From positions 51,404 to 115,403 of the forward strand of contig JAURVB010001820.1 of NCBI GenBank assembly GCA_033002965.1: DNA of 64,000 nt, written 5' to 3'. Below the pieces are notes generated by a model that saw nothing but the letters and a program-made list of their open reading frames with translations, was not told the DNA's origin and ran no database searches. Source of the stretch: Piper betle (taxonomy: Eukaryota > Streptophyta > Magnoliopsida > Piperales > Piperaceae). Positions 1-11,442 of the stretch are shown in pieces. Positions within the stretch are counted from its first letter, which is position 1, and every line of letters starts with the position of its first letter. The position numbers were made by a program, and so were the translations under genes.

Positions 1-124
1 GGTTCTGGTAATACCACCGCAGCAAGGCGACGCGAATCTGGTCAGACTGATCTGGGAGAAGTACTCCATGGCGGCGGCGGCGGCGGCGTCGGGGGATGGG
101 GAAGCGCTTCCTCTTGGTCGCCAT
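1..124 (-). CDS. MYH: MutY-type adenine DNA glycosylase, N-terminal fragment (cut by window edge)
   Basis: Read on the minus strand from an ATG at 124, the frame stays open to the window edge (41 codons). It starts MATKRKRF, followed by a run of arginines encoded by a CGC repeat, then a segment ending IRVALLRWYYQN. That segment matches the first helix of MutY/MUTYH glycosylases, which just precedes their conserved LPWR motif. These enzymes remove adenine mispaired with 8-oxoguanine in base excision repair. The Lys/Arg-rich start could be a nuclear localisation signal. An in-frame ATG at 172 would add 16 residues, so the true start is uncertain. The catalytic HhH and iron-sulfur domains lie outside the window, so the call rests on one short helix and the assignment is moderate. 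Confidence 0.55.
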   Translation of the reverse strand, partial: MATKRKRFPIPRRRRRRRHGVLLPDQSDQIRVALLRWYYQN

Positions 125-172
125 GGCCACGGAGGTGGCGATGGGGAAGGAGGGTGGTTTTGGGTGGAACAT

Positions 173-1304
173 GGGAGACACATCATGTCTGCCATTTTCA
201 TATTTCATCTTCAAATATTGAATATTACATTGGTATATATTGAGATGGCTATGAATTATTTGAATGTATTATATATATATATATATATATATATAGATTT
301 TCTTAGCTCTAATCAGAATTTTTTTCAATTCTCAATCAATTTAGCTAATTCAAGATTCAAACCCTTAACATCTTGGTCGTAGTCATGTGCTCTAATCTTC
401 TGAACTACAGGCCCCGCCTTATTTTTGCTTAATCTGTTCGGGGAAGTATCTCAAAAAGGATCCTTTTCTCTCTCAATTATTTTATTTCGGGTTAAGAAAA
501 TATGAAATGATACTTTCTACGTAAAAATAATATATTTTGAGGTGTAAAATTAAGGAGAAGGGGTGTTATAATTGACATTTTAAATAAGATAACTTTTTTA
601 TTTTTTATTTTAATAAAGGATTAAAAGAGACTCATTCATATTGTATCTTGAAAAAAAAATCTCCTCGACACCGTCTTTCCAACTCTTACACCGTACCGAA
701 TCAAGCCTTGGTCGGTCAGACTTTGTTGCCCAATTATAATTGCATTGCTAAATTAAGTTGCTAGATGGCCAACGGTTTTATTTATTTATTTATTTATCAG
801 GCCGCTATGGAGAGGATGCCACCAAAGGAAAACAAATAAGGTTGCCCACCAACTACGGTGGGGTTCTGGCCGACTCTAGATCCAGGATTTAAAGTTACGA
901 AGGAGAAAAGTTTTTTTAATTATATCTAATCTGGACTTTGGGGTTATTACTTTTTTTAATTGTCTAATATGTCTCGGGCTCAGCTCAGGCAACAGGGCCT
1001 CTATCATAATTAAGATACAAATAAAATCGCATTCTGTTTGAGAAGGATGCCAAAGGGTGAACCAAATTTCATTAAATCCTATACAACCTTAATTAATATA
1101 GCTTTATCCTAAACCATGGTTGTTCTGTCCTGAAGTTCAATCTGGTTCAGAGCCAAACCAACTGAATGATTTATTGGGCGTCAATAATTAGAGAATTTTT
1201 CTTCTATCATGTGACATGCATGACAAAATATTGGTTACTTCTTTCTTTGATTGATTTGCTTTGACAAGATTATGATCAATACATCATACATTTTGGATGA
1301 ACTT
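173..1304. other. Intergenic region, no gene seen
   Basis: AT-rich sequence between the MutY start and the 3' end of the GDSL gene, with a TA dinucleotide run at about 270-295 and a short ATTT repeat near 779-797. The part next to 172 should hold the MutY promoter. I see no coding exon. Confidence 0.5.
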
Positions 1305-3105
1305 TCACCCCAATAGTGATATGGCAAGAGGAACAAGTGCCTGGGCAGCATACTCGTTCAAAGAAGCGGTAGGATGATAAGCATCCCAAAACATATGTTC
1401 AGAGCGATTCCTACACTCCAATGGCAACTCTGGTAAGCATTGAATCTGACCCCTAGATCTTCCAAGCCCACAGCAAGCTTTGTCTGTGTACTTAAATCCT
1501 GTAGTCAATTGAAAACAAGTTTTACATGATCAGATATCGTATGTTGTTGCTTACAAATACAAACATTTGTGCAGGTCAAACAAATATGTGGCTACCATAT
1601 TGAGAAGGGTTGTTGATGATGTTCAAAGTGAAGAAATATATTTCTCCGTAGACAAAGTTAGCTCCAGGAAGGTCTCCCTTGAGTTGGGTGAGAAGTGGCT
1701 TAAGCTTCTCATTGTACTTGGCAGCCATTTCATTTGGGGGTTCAACACATTCACTTTGATTCAATGCAAACTTGCCCACCTGATTTGGAATGCAACCAAG
1801 GGCTCCGATCCCACACACCAAAAATCTCCTTCCACCCAAGTTATACAAATCCTGCAACACAGTTAGCATTCCACCACTTCTATAAATTTTATCATGTACA
1901 TAACAGAATATACATACATATATACGCAGACAAAAGCTAGACATCTATTTACCTTGAGCTGCTTACTGAATTTTGTAATGAGTAGATCAATGAATTGATC
2001 AACAGTGTAAAGAATAGCCTTCCCTGAAGCAGGCAAGAGATAATTGGCAAGGAAATCATTGCTACCAATGCTCACAAAAAATAAGGACTTTGCAAGGAAC
2101 TCTTCCCTATCATTAACACCAATCTTTGGGAGCTCAACAGTTAATTGGCTGAGTGTTTGCTGGAAATTTCTAACCTGTTCATCCATTGTGAATCGATCTC
2201 CCTGTAAAATCAACAATAGGATCAAACATATGAACATATGAGAGAAAGGAAGAGAAATATATCTCAGAAAATGATCGTGCATCGGTTTTTTACCAAGTAA
2301 CTGCCACTGTCATTGAGGATCCCAGCAGACCCAGATGCATAATTGACACCCTTCAAGATCTTTGGCCCCTTGGTGGTCTCATTGTTATATGGGGGAATTA
2401 GGGGAAGACCCAATTGAGTTGCTACCAAAAACCATAATCTTTTAATTAACATAGTTTTCTTAGTGTAAATAATGGTAAAGATAAACACTCATAATGTTTT
2501 TATCTTACCAATTTTAGCACAAGACCTATCAATTCAGAACCTAAGCTCTGTCCAAATGAGGTTATTATGCGGGATTTATAGCTGAGGGTATATTTGGCTC
2601 AACAAGGTTAAACTCGGTTCAATTTATTTTAAATTATAAATTATAAAACTAGATACATGAATTAAAATGGTACAAAAATTTAAATTACACTGGATTTTAA
2701 GGGGCATCAGTATTATCCAATAAGACTGGCTATTTAAAATTATAATGCAAATAAATCAATTATAATTATTACATTACAATTTCAATCTTGGTCAATGGTA
2801 TACCTGGAAAAAAAACCTTGCGAGATTAACATGTACTTGTTTAACAAAGATTTTGACATAGTTATACCTGCATAATCAACAGTTGTGGGTCCGTTGCAAA
2901 ACCTGCCCGTCGGACCATCCGGAAAATCAATGCCGTTGGGCAAGAAGTTGGCCTTGGCCAAAGTCACTAGATTATTGTTGTTCCCGGGATCGGACAATGA
3001 GTCCCCGAACACGAACATGGCCGGAAAACCACTGTCCGCACCCGTGCTGGCAATCACGGACATGAGCACCAAAATGGCCAAGACTGGCCAGACTGCAAGT
3101 GCCAT
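1305..3105 (-). CDS. GDSL esterase/lipase, secreted, five exons
   Basis: Five exons on the minus strand close in phase: 3105-2868, 2421-2294, 2201-1953, 1851-1596 and 1498-1305, giving 354 residues, a usual size for the family. Residues 1-23 form a hydrophobic signal peptide. Block I reads FVFGDSLSD with the nucleophile Ser36; block III appears as GSNDFL; the C-terminal block reads FWDAYHPT, supplying the Asp and His of the triad. The protein is therefore expected to be an extracellular SGNH hydrolase acting on lipid, cutin or other acyl esters; the substrate cannot be read from sequence. All splice sites are GT-AG. A TATA box lies 66 bases upstream of the ATG. No disabling change was seen. 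Confidence 0.93.
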
Positions 3106-3169
3106 AATTTGGTGTTGAGAAAACCTTCAAACAATGGCAAGTCATGGACAAGAATAAGATCAAATGTGG

Positions 3170-3178
3170 TATTTATAG
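3170..3178 (-). promoter_or_regulatory. TATA box of the GDSL gene
   Basis: On the minus strand the sequence reads CTATAAATA, 66-74 bases upstream of the GDSL start codon. That spacing fits a TATA box with a short 5' leader. Confidence 0.6.
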
Positions 3179-4308
3179 AACCAAGGAATGGAATGACCAG
3201 CTTGTGTATTGTTACATTCTTTTTCAAGTGAGTAGTGTTATTGAAATGTTTCTGTTAACTGCACAACTTGATTGATGGTGCTAAAGTCTGCTTGTGGACA
3301 ACTTGTTCTACTTTTCAATAATTTGTTGAGATGACTTCAGAGTTCAATTCACTTTACAAACAATAAAGTCCATGCCCAGTTGACTACTGCCCAACAGAAT
3401 TATAATGCATGTATAACCGTTTGGAAATTTTTTGTACATTGCTGATTCTTTATAATTTGAATATTACCACTTAAAACAAAGATTAATAATTTTACGATTA
3501 AAGAGAAACTGAAGTTATCATCTAGACGCTTATTTTAATCGGTGTTGGGGAAGTGGATCTTATTTAGCCAAACAACGATTATGGGTCCATTGTTAGTATT
3601 GACGACAACCCTCTTAAATACGACTCGTCGCAAGCGAAGACGTACACACTAATAGAATACGAGCATTAGCGGAGTTAATTATGCCCAAAAAAGAAGATCA
3701 GATTACCTTTTAAATGATCATTGACATAATGTGGTTCTTTGTTGTGCTTTGTATCATCAGATACATATGTGATGGATGAATGATTTTGTAATGAGTTTGA
3801 AATGATGAAATAAGTTATAATAACCTTTTTTTCTGTTAGTCAAAGGGCTAGTAATTAATCATAGTTTCTCAATGTCAATGCAAATGAATCAGAATCTATT
3901 CAGCAAATGTCATACCATTCTAAGAGTTGACATTCATTCCCTTGATGAAACAACCATCTTATTAGCTTTCTTACCTTCTAGGTTTTAAACTTGTCAATTT
4001 TGGAAGGGTTTTCTTCAGAAATGTAGGACTATGTAGCAAGTAATTGTAGCAAGATCCCGACCAAGTTGTATCTAAACTCGGTTTAACTCGGCTCATTACC
4101 ACCCCTATCACGCCAACTTTCTACTGATAATATTGCTAACATGTGCTTTGATTTGTGAAAAATATTATTCAAATAACTTTGAAAATAAAGAAATGATCAT
4201 TTTCCTCATGTCTTTTGTGTCTATGAAGAGGCATTCATTTGTACACATTTTCCCTAATGACTGTGGAATGGTTGTTTAATCTGGCAAAACATGAGCTGAA
4301 AATTGGAG
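3179..4308. other. Intergenic region, GDSL promoter and APS2 3' flank
   Basis: AT-rich non-coding sequence. The stretch near 4,070-4,105 ends in a CACCCCTA-like motif resembling the end of hAT-type MITEs, but I could not find a convincing partner end. No ORF of interest. Confidence 0.4.
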
Positions 4309-6695
4309 CTACAAAATGCTGTCATTTGGTATCAAAGCATTTCTCAGGACAATGACAATTCCATCTTTGATCACATATCCAAGATCTTCCCTACAACCTT
4401 CTTGAACATTGTCTACATTCAAAATCTGTGCAGTTGAAAGTAAAAAGATAGATTAGGTGGTTGACGAGGTAAATATGATATGAAACACAATATAATCCCT
4501 TAACATTTATCTTGTATCAGTTCTTTAAAACAACTCTAAAAGACAGAAATTCAATTGTAAACTTAACACTACTGTTAGCTCAACCTAGGAAATATGTTGC
4601 TTTGGCTAACATTTTGAATGGATGTCCATGTTAATTACCTTAACATTTCTTCCAATCCTTGCATTCCTGTCTATTATAGCTTTCTTGATGTGAGATTGTT
4701 CTCCTATTCCAATAGGAATTTCCATGTCACTCTCATCAGGGCAATGTGGCATCATCTGTGAAAGATTTAAGGGTTTGAAATCATATGAATAAAAGATTTA
4801 GAACAAAGGATGTTCTTAGAAACACATTACTTGATGTGTGTCAGTCCCAAAAATTATTGAGTCTTCAACCACAGCTCCATCTCCAATCCATGTCCTCATG
4901 CCTATCACAGAACTCTTGATCTTGCATCTCTACTTTGAAGAGAACCAAGTTGCACATAAAAAGAAAAAAGAAATTTCAATTAATATATTTTTGAAGTTAA
5001 ATTATCATATTTCAAGACTACGTAATTAATTTATGTTGATACCTACATCAAAATGGCAACCATCTCCAATAATGCTATCTACAATAACAGCATCTTCTAT
5101 CAAAGATGGGGGAAAACACCTTGGTAGAGTGTAAAGAGCTGAATCATAGTAACTGTTGCAAATCATCTATGTTAGCTTGAAATAAGAAACCAAATAACTC
5201 AATTACAAATGTTAAAACTACCAACTTCAATCCAGAGGTGGTTCTTTTGGTACTATCCATGTTGGCCTGGTAGAACGCTCCAATGCTGCTCATGTTGTCC
5301 CAATGACCGTCGTGAGCAAAAGAGTGAACCTGTTAGATAAAACCCTTCCGAGATTCAATGAAATGGCAGTCATCACATCTCACTTAAGCAAGTGTTCAAA
5401 CTACTTAGAAATAGTTGGAACAGAAAATGATACCTTCATTCCCATAGAAATTGCACCAGATATTATTTGGCTACCAAAATGATTGGCATTGGGGAAGAAC
5501 TCTGTTAAGAGATTGATTATTACATCTGTTTTGATTATGTAGATCCCCATGCTCGCCAAGTAAGCATCATCAGATAACTTTGAGCTTCCTGCCTGTCTTT
5601 TAGATAACATATCCATCAAATTACTGTAGAATATCAAATGGTTGCCATAGTAAGATTGAATATCAGTAACATATTCAATGAGTAACATCAAATTGATATC
5701 AGTAAAATGTAAGACAGATATTCTCTTTATTTCATAAAGCTTGAAGTCATATCCAGGATGGCAGATGAGATAGTTAACTTTGTCAACACTCCATTCTTCC
5801 CATCAAGCTTTTCTATGTATTCAGTAACTTGATTTTTGTTATTGACTTTCAAGAATTCAGATTGATGGTTTTGATTGGTTTTGGATGAGACAGCAACAGT
5901 GATGTCTGCATTACTGTTCCTATGAGCCCGTATAAGATCTTGGTAATCCATCCTATAAAGATGGTGACCGGGAAGTATCAAGAGCTCGGTTACAGGATGT
6001 TCCTCAAGCACCCACAAGCATCTTCTAATAGCATCTGCTGTTCCCTATAGGCAAAATGATATTGCAAGCCAAATTAGAAGAAGAAATGCCATTATCATGG
6101 GTTTTTCGTGAAAATTTGTATTCTGATGTCATAAACCTGAAACCAGCTTTGCTCTTCAGGGCTTTGATATGCAGCTAAAACTTGAAGAAAACCTTCCTTC
6201 TCCCATCCCAAAGTAGTATATGCTCTAGAAAGATGAGAATTGAGCGAGGTTGAATTGAACTGAGTTATTGCATATATCTTGGTGATGTTACTGCTGATGC
6301 AGTTGCTAACAACAATGTCTATAAGGCGGTAATTCGCAAGAATTGGAATGGCTCCATCTGATCTTCTTTTTGTCAATGGACACAGGCCCGATTCAGGACC
6401 ATCTCCAAAGATAATTGCTGCTACATTCTCCTAAGAATGGAAAAATAAAATGTACCATTATTTGCTTATGGGAAGATAGCTGTTTCAAAGAACAGTATAA
6501 CATATAACATTGAAGTGTTGTTTTCACCTGATTCAATGGAGAAGATATTGACATCTGAGAATCTGATACCGAGTTGTTTGATATAAAATGCTTTGTACCC
6601 ATAGTGAACTTGTCAATGGACTTGTGGTGATTGAAAACTGAGCCTAGCATTGCAAGCTTAGATGTGTGGAAGCGACAAGTGGGAATGGCAAACAT
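4309..6695 (-). CDS. APS2: ADP-glucose pyrophosphorylase small-subunit-like protein, APS2 type (likely non-catalytic)
   Basis: About eight exons on the minus strand, beginning 6695-6528, 6430-6137, 6044-5790 (inferred donor), 5592-5434 and 5329-5226, with later exons near 5152-5050, 4930-4835, 4750-4645 and 4430-4309. The protein follows the plant AGPase family throughout: nucleotidyltransferase domain ([28 protein letters not shown]), then the beta-helix repeats, ending IPNDSIL. Key positions have drifted. The glycine-rich loop reads [13 protein letters not shown], the catalytic GDHLYRMDY motif reads GHHLYRMDY (Asp to His), and the region after TKRRS has Asp-Gly where active enzymes have Lys-Pro. 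This is the pattern of Arabidopsis APS2, a small subunit known to have lost activity. The frame is nevertheless open across the long exons, which suggests it is maintained. The first 20-30 residues could be a plastid transit peptide. Confidence 0.88.
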
Positions 6696-7596
6696 CAGTC
6701 TTTTGCTCAAGAAGGCATGATTGTGAACTCTGTCCTACTGAAGAGTTTAAGAAGCTGAAATGGAGAAGAGTTTGCAAGAAGAGGAAGCAAAGAACAGAAT
6801 CTATGGCTTTCCTCTCCTTCTTGGGGACGTCTTTAGCATGTCTTCTGGAGTCGCTTCTCTAAAATCAACTTGGTGCTTTTGTATGTTTATCTGTTTGTAC
6901 AACATGCATAATATCAAGTTTCTATGATGATGCATAAAGCAGTCCACGAAAAACGTCATATGATATGAGCCAAGCATGCTCTCTACGCGAATGTATACTC
7001 AACTTGGATATTGAAGAGGATACAATACTACATATGATTGGCTAGTTTGATTACTCTGCTTTCCGAACGTGATTAGTAGCCTTTTATTAGCTTTTGAGGA
7101 ACAGCTCCTCCTCAAGCTGGGAGCAATTGGAATGAGTCAGTATCAAGACAAGTATGGTTCCATGCGATGACGTTCATTTTCTCACTATCCTTTTATTTTA
7201 GCAGACACTTTTAAGGACAGCCAACTATGCCTTTCCTTTCAAGATATGTTGAGCAAAGTGGAAAGCAGTCAACAAACACAAGATGCCCATTGATCAACTT
7301 TGTGTGTATTACAACTTCTAATGCATAGTTCTGGGTCACAATGTCCAAAAAACAATCAACTGAATGTCTTAATCAAACATTTGCTCAACAAATTCATAAT
7401 AATTATTCGCCGTTGAAACAATAATGTTATGGCGTTTGGCACAGAGCTTGCACTTTTGACATAAGCCTCCTTGCAAACATAAATTGATAAGCAAAACCCT
7501 CATTTCACATGCCAGATCTCGATTGATTTTAATTGACAGGAAACGAGGGAGTGCATTGAGAAAACATTATTTCTTCATCTTGTACTCTGCTTCCAG
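6696..7596. other. Intergenic region between APS2 and lumazine synthase
   Basis: Non-coding; should contain the APS2 promoter and the lumazine synthase 3' UTR and terminator. No repeat or ORF I can support. Confidence 0.4.
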
Positions 7597-10525
7597 TTAT
7601 TGGAAATTGCCTTTGAAAAGAGAAGCCATCTCAATCTGCTTGACAACCAAACAATGCTGATATAGTTTAGGAGCCAAAACTGCAACTACGGAGAGAATGT
7701 AAGTTTAACTATCAGCATCCTTTGATGTTTGCTTATATCAAAGAGGTATACCATATATTAAAGAGGTATACCATCTATTAGAGTTAAGCTTTAAGTAACT
7801 TATATCAATAAATTACTGGGTGCAAGCATATCTCAGTAAATAGGCAATATTTTACTTGTCATCTTGCCAATAGTCATCAAACCCATGAAAACTTACAGCA
7901 GTTATAGCAGCCTCGGCCCCTTTGTTTCCAGCTTTGCCACCGGCACGATTTAAAGCCTACAATTTCAATGAAAAGGACATAAATCTGATGCTATATATTA
8001 TCCTTTAACAACATAAACCCATAAGTTCAGAGTCGCTTAAAAGTGAACTTATACCAACTTTCCAATTACTAAATAAATATCTTACTAGGTATTCAAGCAA
8101 ACAGAGGCTACAATCAAACGAGTCTTCTTTAATTGACATATATAAGTACCTGGTCCAAGTCATCACATGTCAAGACGCCAAAAACTGTTGGAACTCCTGC
8201 AGTGTGAGGAGAAAAATTAAGTTGCCATGTATTTATCTTGCTACTGTTGTTTCCTCCTGTTCGGGATTATAACACATATTAAAAGCATTGAGGACATCTA
8301 TTTTAGTTTTGCAGGTCCAATCACCATATAGTGCTCACTTGTGTGAAGCATATTCAAGGTTCTGCAATTATATACCCTACCTCTTTCCTTTCTATTGCAA
8401 TGTCTGTAACGAAACTTAAGGATTAGGAGAAACAATGAAAACTAAAGTTGAAGAAACAAAATCTCTATAATAGTTCAGCATCAATGCAGATAGGGGAAAT
8501 ATCATCAACAATTTTAAAAAGTTAAGCTACCAACTAACCAGAATTAAGACTAGAGGAAAGCACTCCAGATGCAGCAGAATTGGCAACAGCATCATAATGT
8601 GTAGTATCACCTCTTATCTAATCTCAAATCCAAAGAATAGAACAAAATCAATAATAGGAAGTGAACAAAGAATTCGATGTAAAAAGTCACTTTCACAGTA
8701 AAGGCTTTTTGACATAAAATGTTTCTGCCTTTCAACCTAGATGCAGCTTCAAACCAAGCCAATTAAATAGAAACAATACAAATTTTCTGTTATTATTCAT
8801 CCATCTCGGTTACGGTACAAAAGATAAGAAAATACTACACTAATTATAGATGTTTAAAATAAGTAGCTTGTCTGGTTTTCCTATTTGATAAATCTGCTTG
8901 AACAGTGGGAATGATTAGCAGTATACCATTTAGTTTAAAGCAAAGTAATTCATTGAAGTCCAATTATTTAACTTAGGCCCTTCAGCAAGAAAAGGTCACT
9001 GGAAATCAAATTTTGACCTAGCTTTATCATTAGTAAGTGCTAACAAAGTTTCTCCTAAAATAATCAACGCTGATCTGTGTGCTGTTTCCTCATCAATGAT
9101 ATGGACAATAATATGTCACCTTAAACTAATAACTTAATGTAACGTTGTAACATTTCCTTCTCCATTGATTAAAGTTTCATTACGATCATTCATTTTATAA
9201 TTTTATCACCATTCACTAACTCTCGCCAATATTTCACTAAGACTTTCTACTCCTATAGAAGATTTCCAAGTCTACAAGAAGCCAGATTTACCAAACTTAG
9301 TCTCAGAAGTCTCCTACCCACATAGGATAGCCACCCAAACTATTTCCTTTTCATTTGAGCAATTACTGAAGTGACCAGCCATTCTGAAACATTGAAACTT
9401 ACATACTAATAAATTGAAACTCCATGCTTCAAATAACAGCTTTATATATATATTTTAAAAAAAACATAAGTTAGCAGATTCAGTGGCAGCTTACCACAGC
9501 TCCAATGCACAGCACAGCGTCATACTTTCCTGTCTTTCCAAGCTTTTGGGAGACAACAGGAATTTCAAAGCTACCCGGAACCCACCACACCTGTGGCACA
9601 ACAAAAGATTGGCTATCATGCTCGCTACAGAACGATTAGCAATAGAGAAGTCCATGGGTGTGCATAAAATCTTAATAAAGAATTCGTTAACATAAAAGCA
9701 TCTGAACAAGTGGCACAAAAAACTGCTAATGGATGCGAACTAGAAATTGAAAATAAACTCAAAACAAATTACTGAATTAGAAACAAAATGAATCAGCAAA
9801 GCTGCATACCTCAACGTTTTCTTCTTTGACTGAATATCTCTTGAATGTTTCTAAAGCCCCTTCCAAGAGCAACTTGGTCACAACCTCATTAAACCGAGCA
9901 ACAACCTTCCCACGTCAAAATAAAAAAAGCAAAAACAAAACGCGACAATTCAGATAACATCTAACAGATGGTTTATAAGAAATCCACCAACCAAGCTATA
10001 AAATTTCTCACACTCCAAATCTTAACTAAAAAAACACTCTTTTCAGCAGATTAAAAACCTAAAAAGCATGCATACAAGTTACTGCTAAAACTAAAACAGC
10101 TTTTCACAAGAAGTTTCGAATTTCACCAACTCAGAAACCCAAAAACATGCCACTTACAATAGCAAACCGCAGACCTTCTCCTTTGGAAAGCGCGCCGACG
10201 AAATGCCGGATGCCGGCCGCCGCCAACAAGGCGGACGCCCTCCCACTCTTCCCACAAGACCAGCTCGTCGACCAACCTGACCGATTCAAGCCCGAAGAAC
10301 AGCAATCAAACCACAGTCCCAACAGCTAATACACAAACAAATAGATAGCAAAGCAAAAAAAGATTCAATCTTTGACGACCAAAATCCGAACCAAGGACCT
10401 CGTCGGCGAGAGGAGACGGGCAGGAGTGGTTTCCGGGAGGCCCCAGAGAGGAAGGAGGCGCCGGGATGTGGTTCGGAGGTGGGAGAGAGGTGGAGGAGGA
10501 GCTCGGCGGCGGGAATGGACGCCAT
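7597..10525 (-). CDS. RIBH: 6,7-dimethyl-8-ribityllumazine synthase, plastid
   Basis: Penultimate step of riboflavin synthesis: condenses 5-amino-6-ribitylaminouracil with 3,4-dihydroxy-2-butanone 4-phosphate. The start is [13 protein letters not shown] at 10525, followed by a Ser/Arg-rich stretch typical of a transit peptide. Conserved exons follow: [18 protein letters not shown] (about 10,225-10,155), [20 protein letters not shown] (about 9,905-9,815), [15 protein letters not shown] (about 9,590-9,490), [18 protein letters not shown] (about 8,620-8,545), [15 protein letters not shown] (about 8,195-8,150), [17 protein letters not shown] (ending 7897) and [12 protein letters not shown] plus stop (7635-7597). 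These contain the usual substrate-binding and phosphate-binding motifs, with the catalytic His in RGDTTHYD. The junction between the transit-peptide exon and the next exon near 10,270-10,400 is uncertain. No disabling change seen. Confidence 0.92.
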
Positions 10526-11442
10526 GAAGGACAAGAGGAGCAGCGTACACAGTTCGAAGAAAAAGCTAGTCGTTGATTCAGTAGTTTTAAATACGGTTAA
10601 TGTTGTTTTTAGAGAGAGGTTATTATTGATAATAATTCTAATAATTTTAGTTAATTAGTTCTACTCCTTTGTAGAGTTACCCGGAGCGAACATTTAAGTC
10701 AATTCGTGAGGATTTAACATTCACCTCAATTTTACTTAATTCAAACTTTAATATTTAAATATTCGAATTTAAACTTGAATCCTATTCAAAACGAGTTTGC
10801 GTAAGGCAGTATTTGACTCTACTCGATTCGATAAAATAATATAAAAATATAATCTTTATATATATATATATTAATAAATTTAATTATAACTAATTATATT
10901 TATTTATATATAATATAATAACAAGGTATTCAAGTTAAAGACCTAAAGGTCGATAGGTTCAAGAATTTTTTGTGAGCATTAATTATCATGAAATTAAAAT
11001 AAAACTTGTCTTTGGACAAAGTAAGCTAAGTTTCGTTGTTACAAGAATTTTGTAGTCTTTTTATTTTTCGATACTTTTTTGTCTTTTCGAGAATTCTTAA
11101 AATAAAATACTATTTTATTAAAAAAATCTTTTATAATATAAATTCTATTATTATCATTAAAGTTTATAACATGTTTCTTAAAGGTTTCAAATTAGGAGCC
11201 AAATGGCAAGAATATTTCTTAATTTTAATAATACATAATTATATATTTTATGTTATGTTGTTTTATATCTCTTAAATATTAAGTGCATTATATATATGAT
11301 GGGGATTTATATTTTTATTATTTTCTTCACACAAAAAAAACCTCTATATTTATTTTTTCTATTATTTTATTCTTAATTAATCACCGGCAAGATGATGTTT
11401 AAGCTGATAATACGCCGAGTTAAGTCGTCTTCGCCGGAAGCA
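10526..11442. promoter_or_regulatory. Divergent intergenic promoter region, lumazine synthase / PARG
   Basis: About 0.9 kb separates two genes transcribed away from each other, so both promoters should lie here. The centre (10,800-11,380) is extremely AT-rich with short TA runs. An ATG at 11392 is in frame-independent position upstream of PARG and could act as an upstream start; I prefer 11443 because it begins where homologues begin. Confidence 0.4.

Noticed and set aside
2885..3118. Plus-strand frames over the first GDSL exon
   Set aside because: Shadows of the GDSL coding frame.
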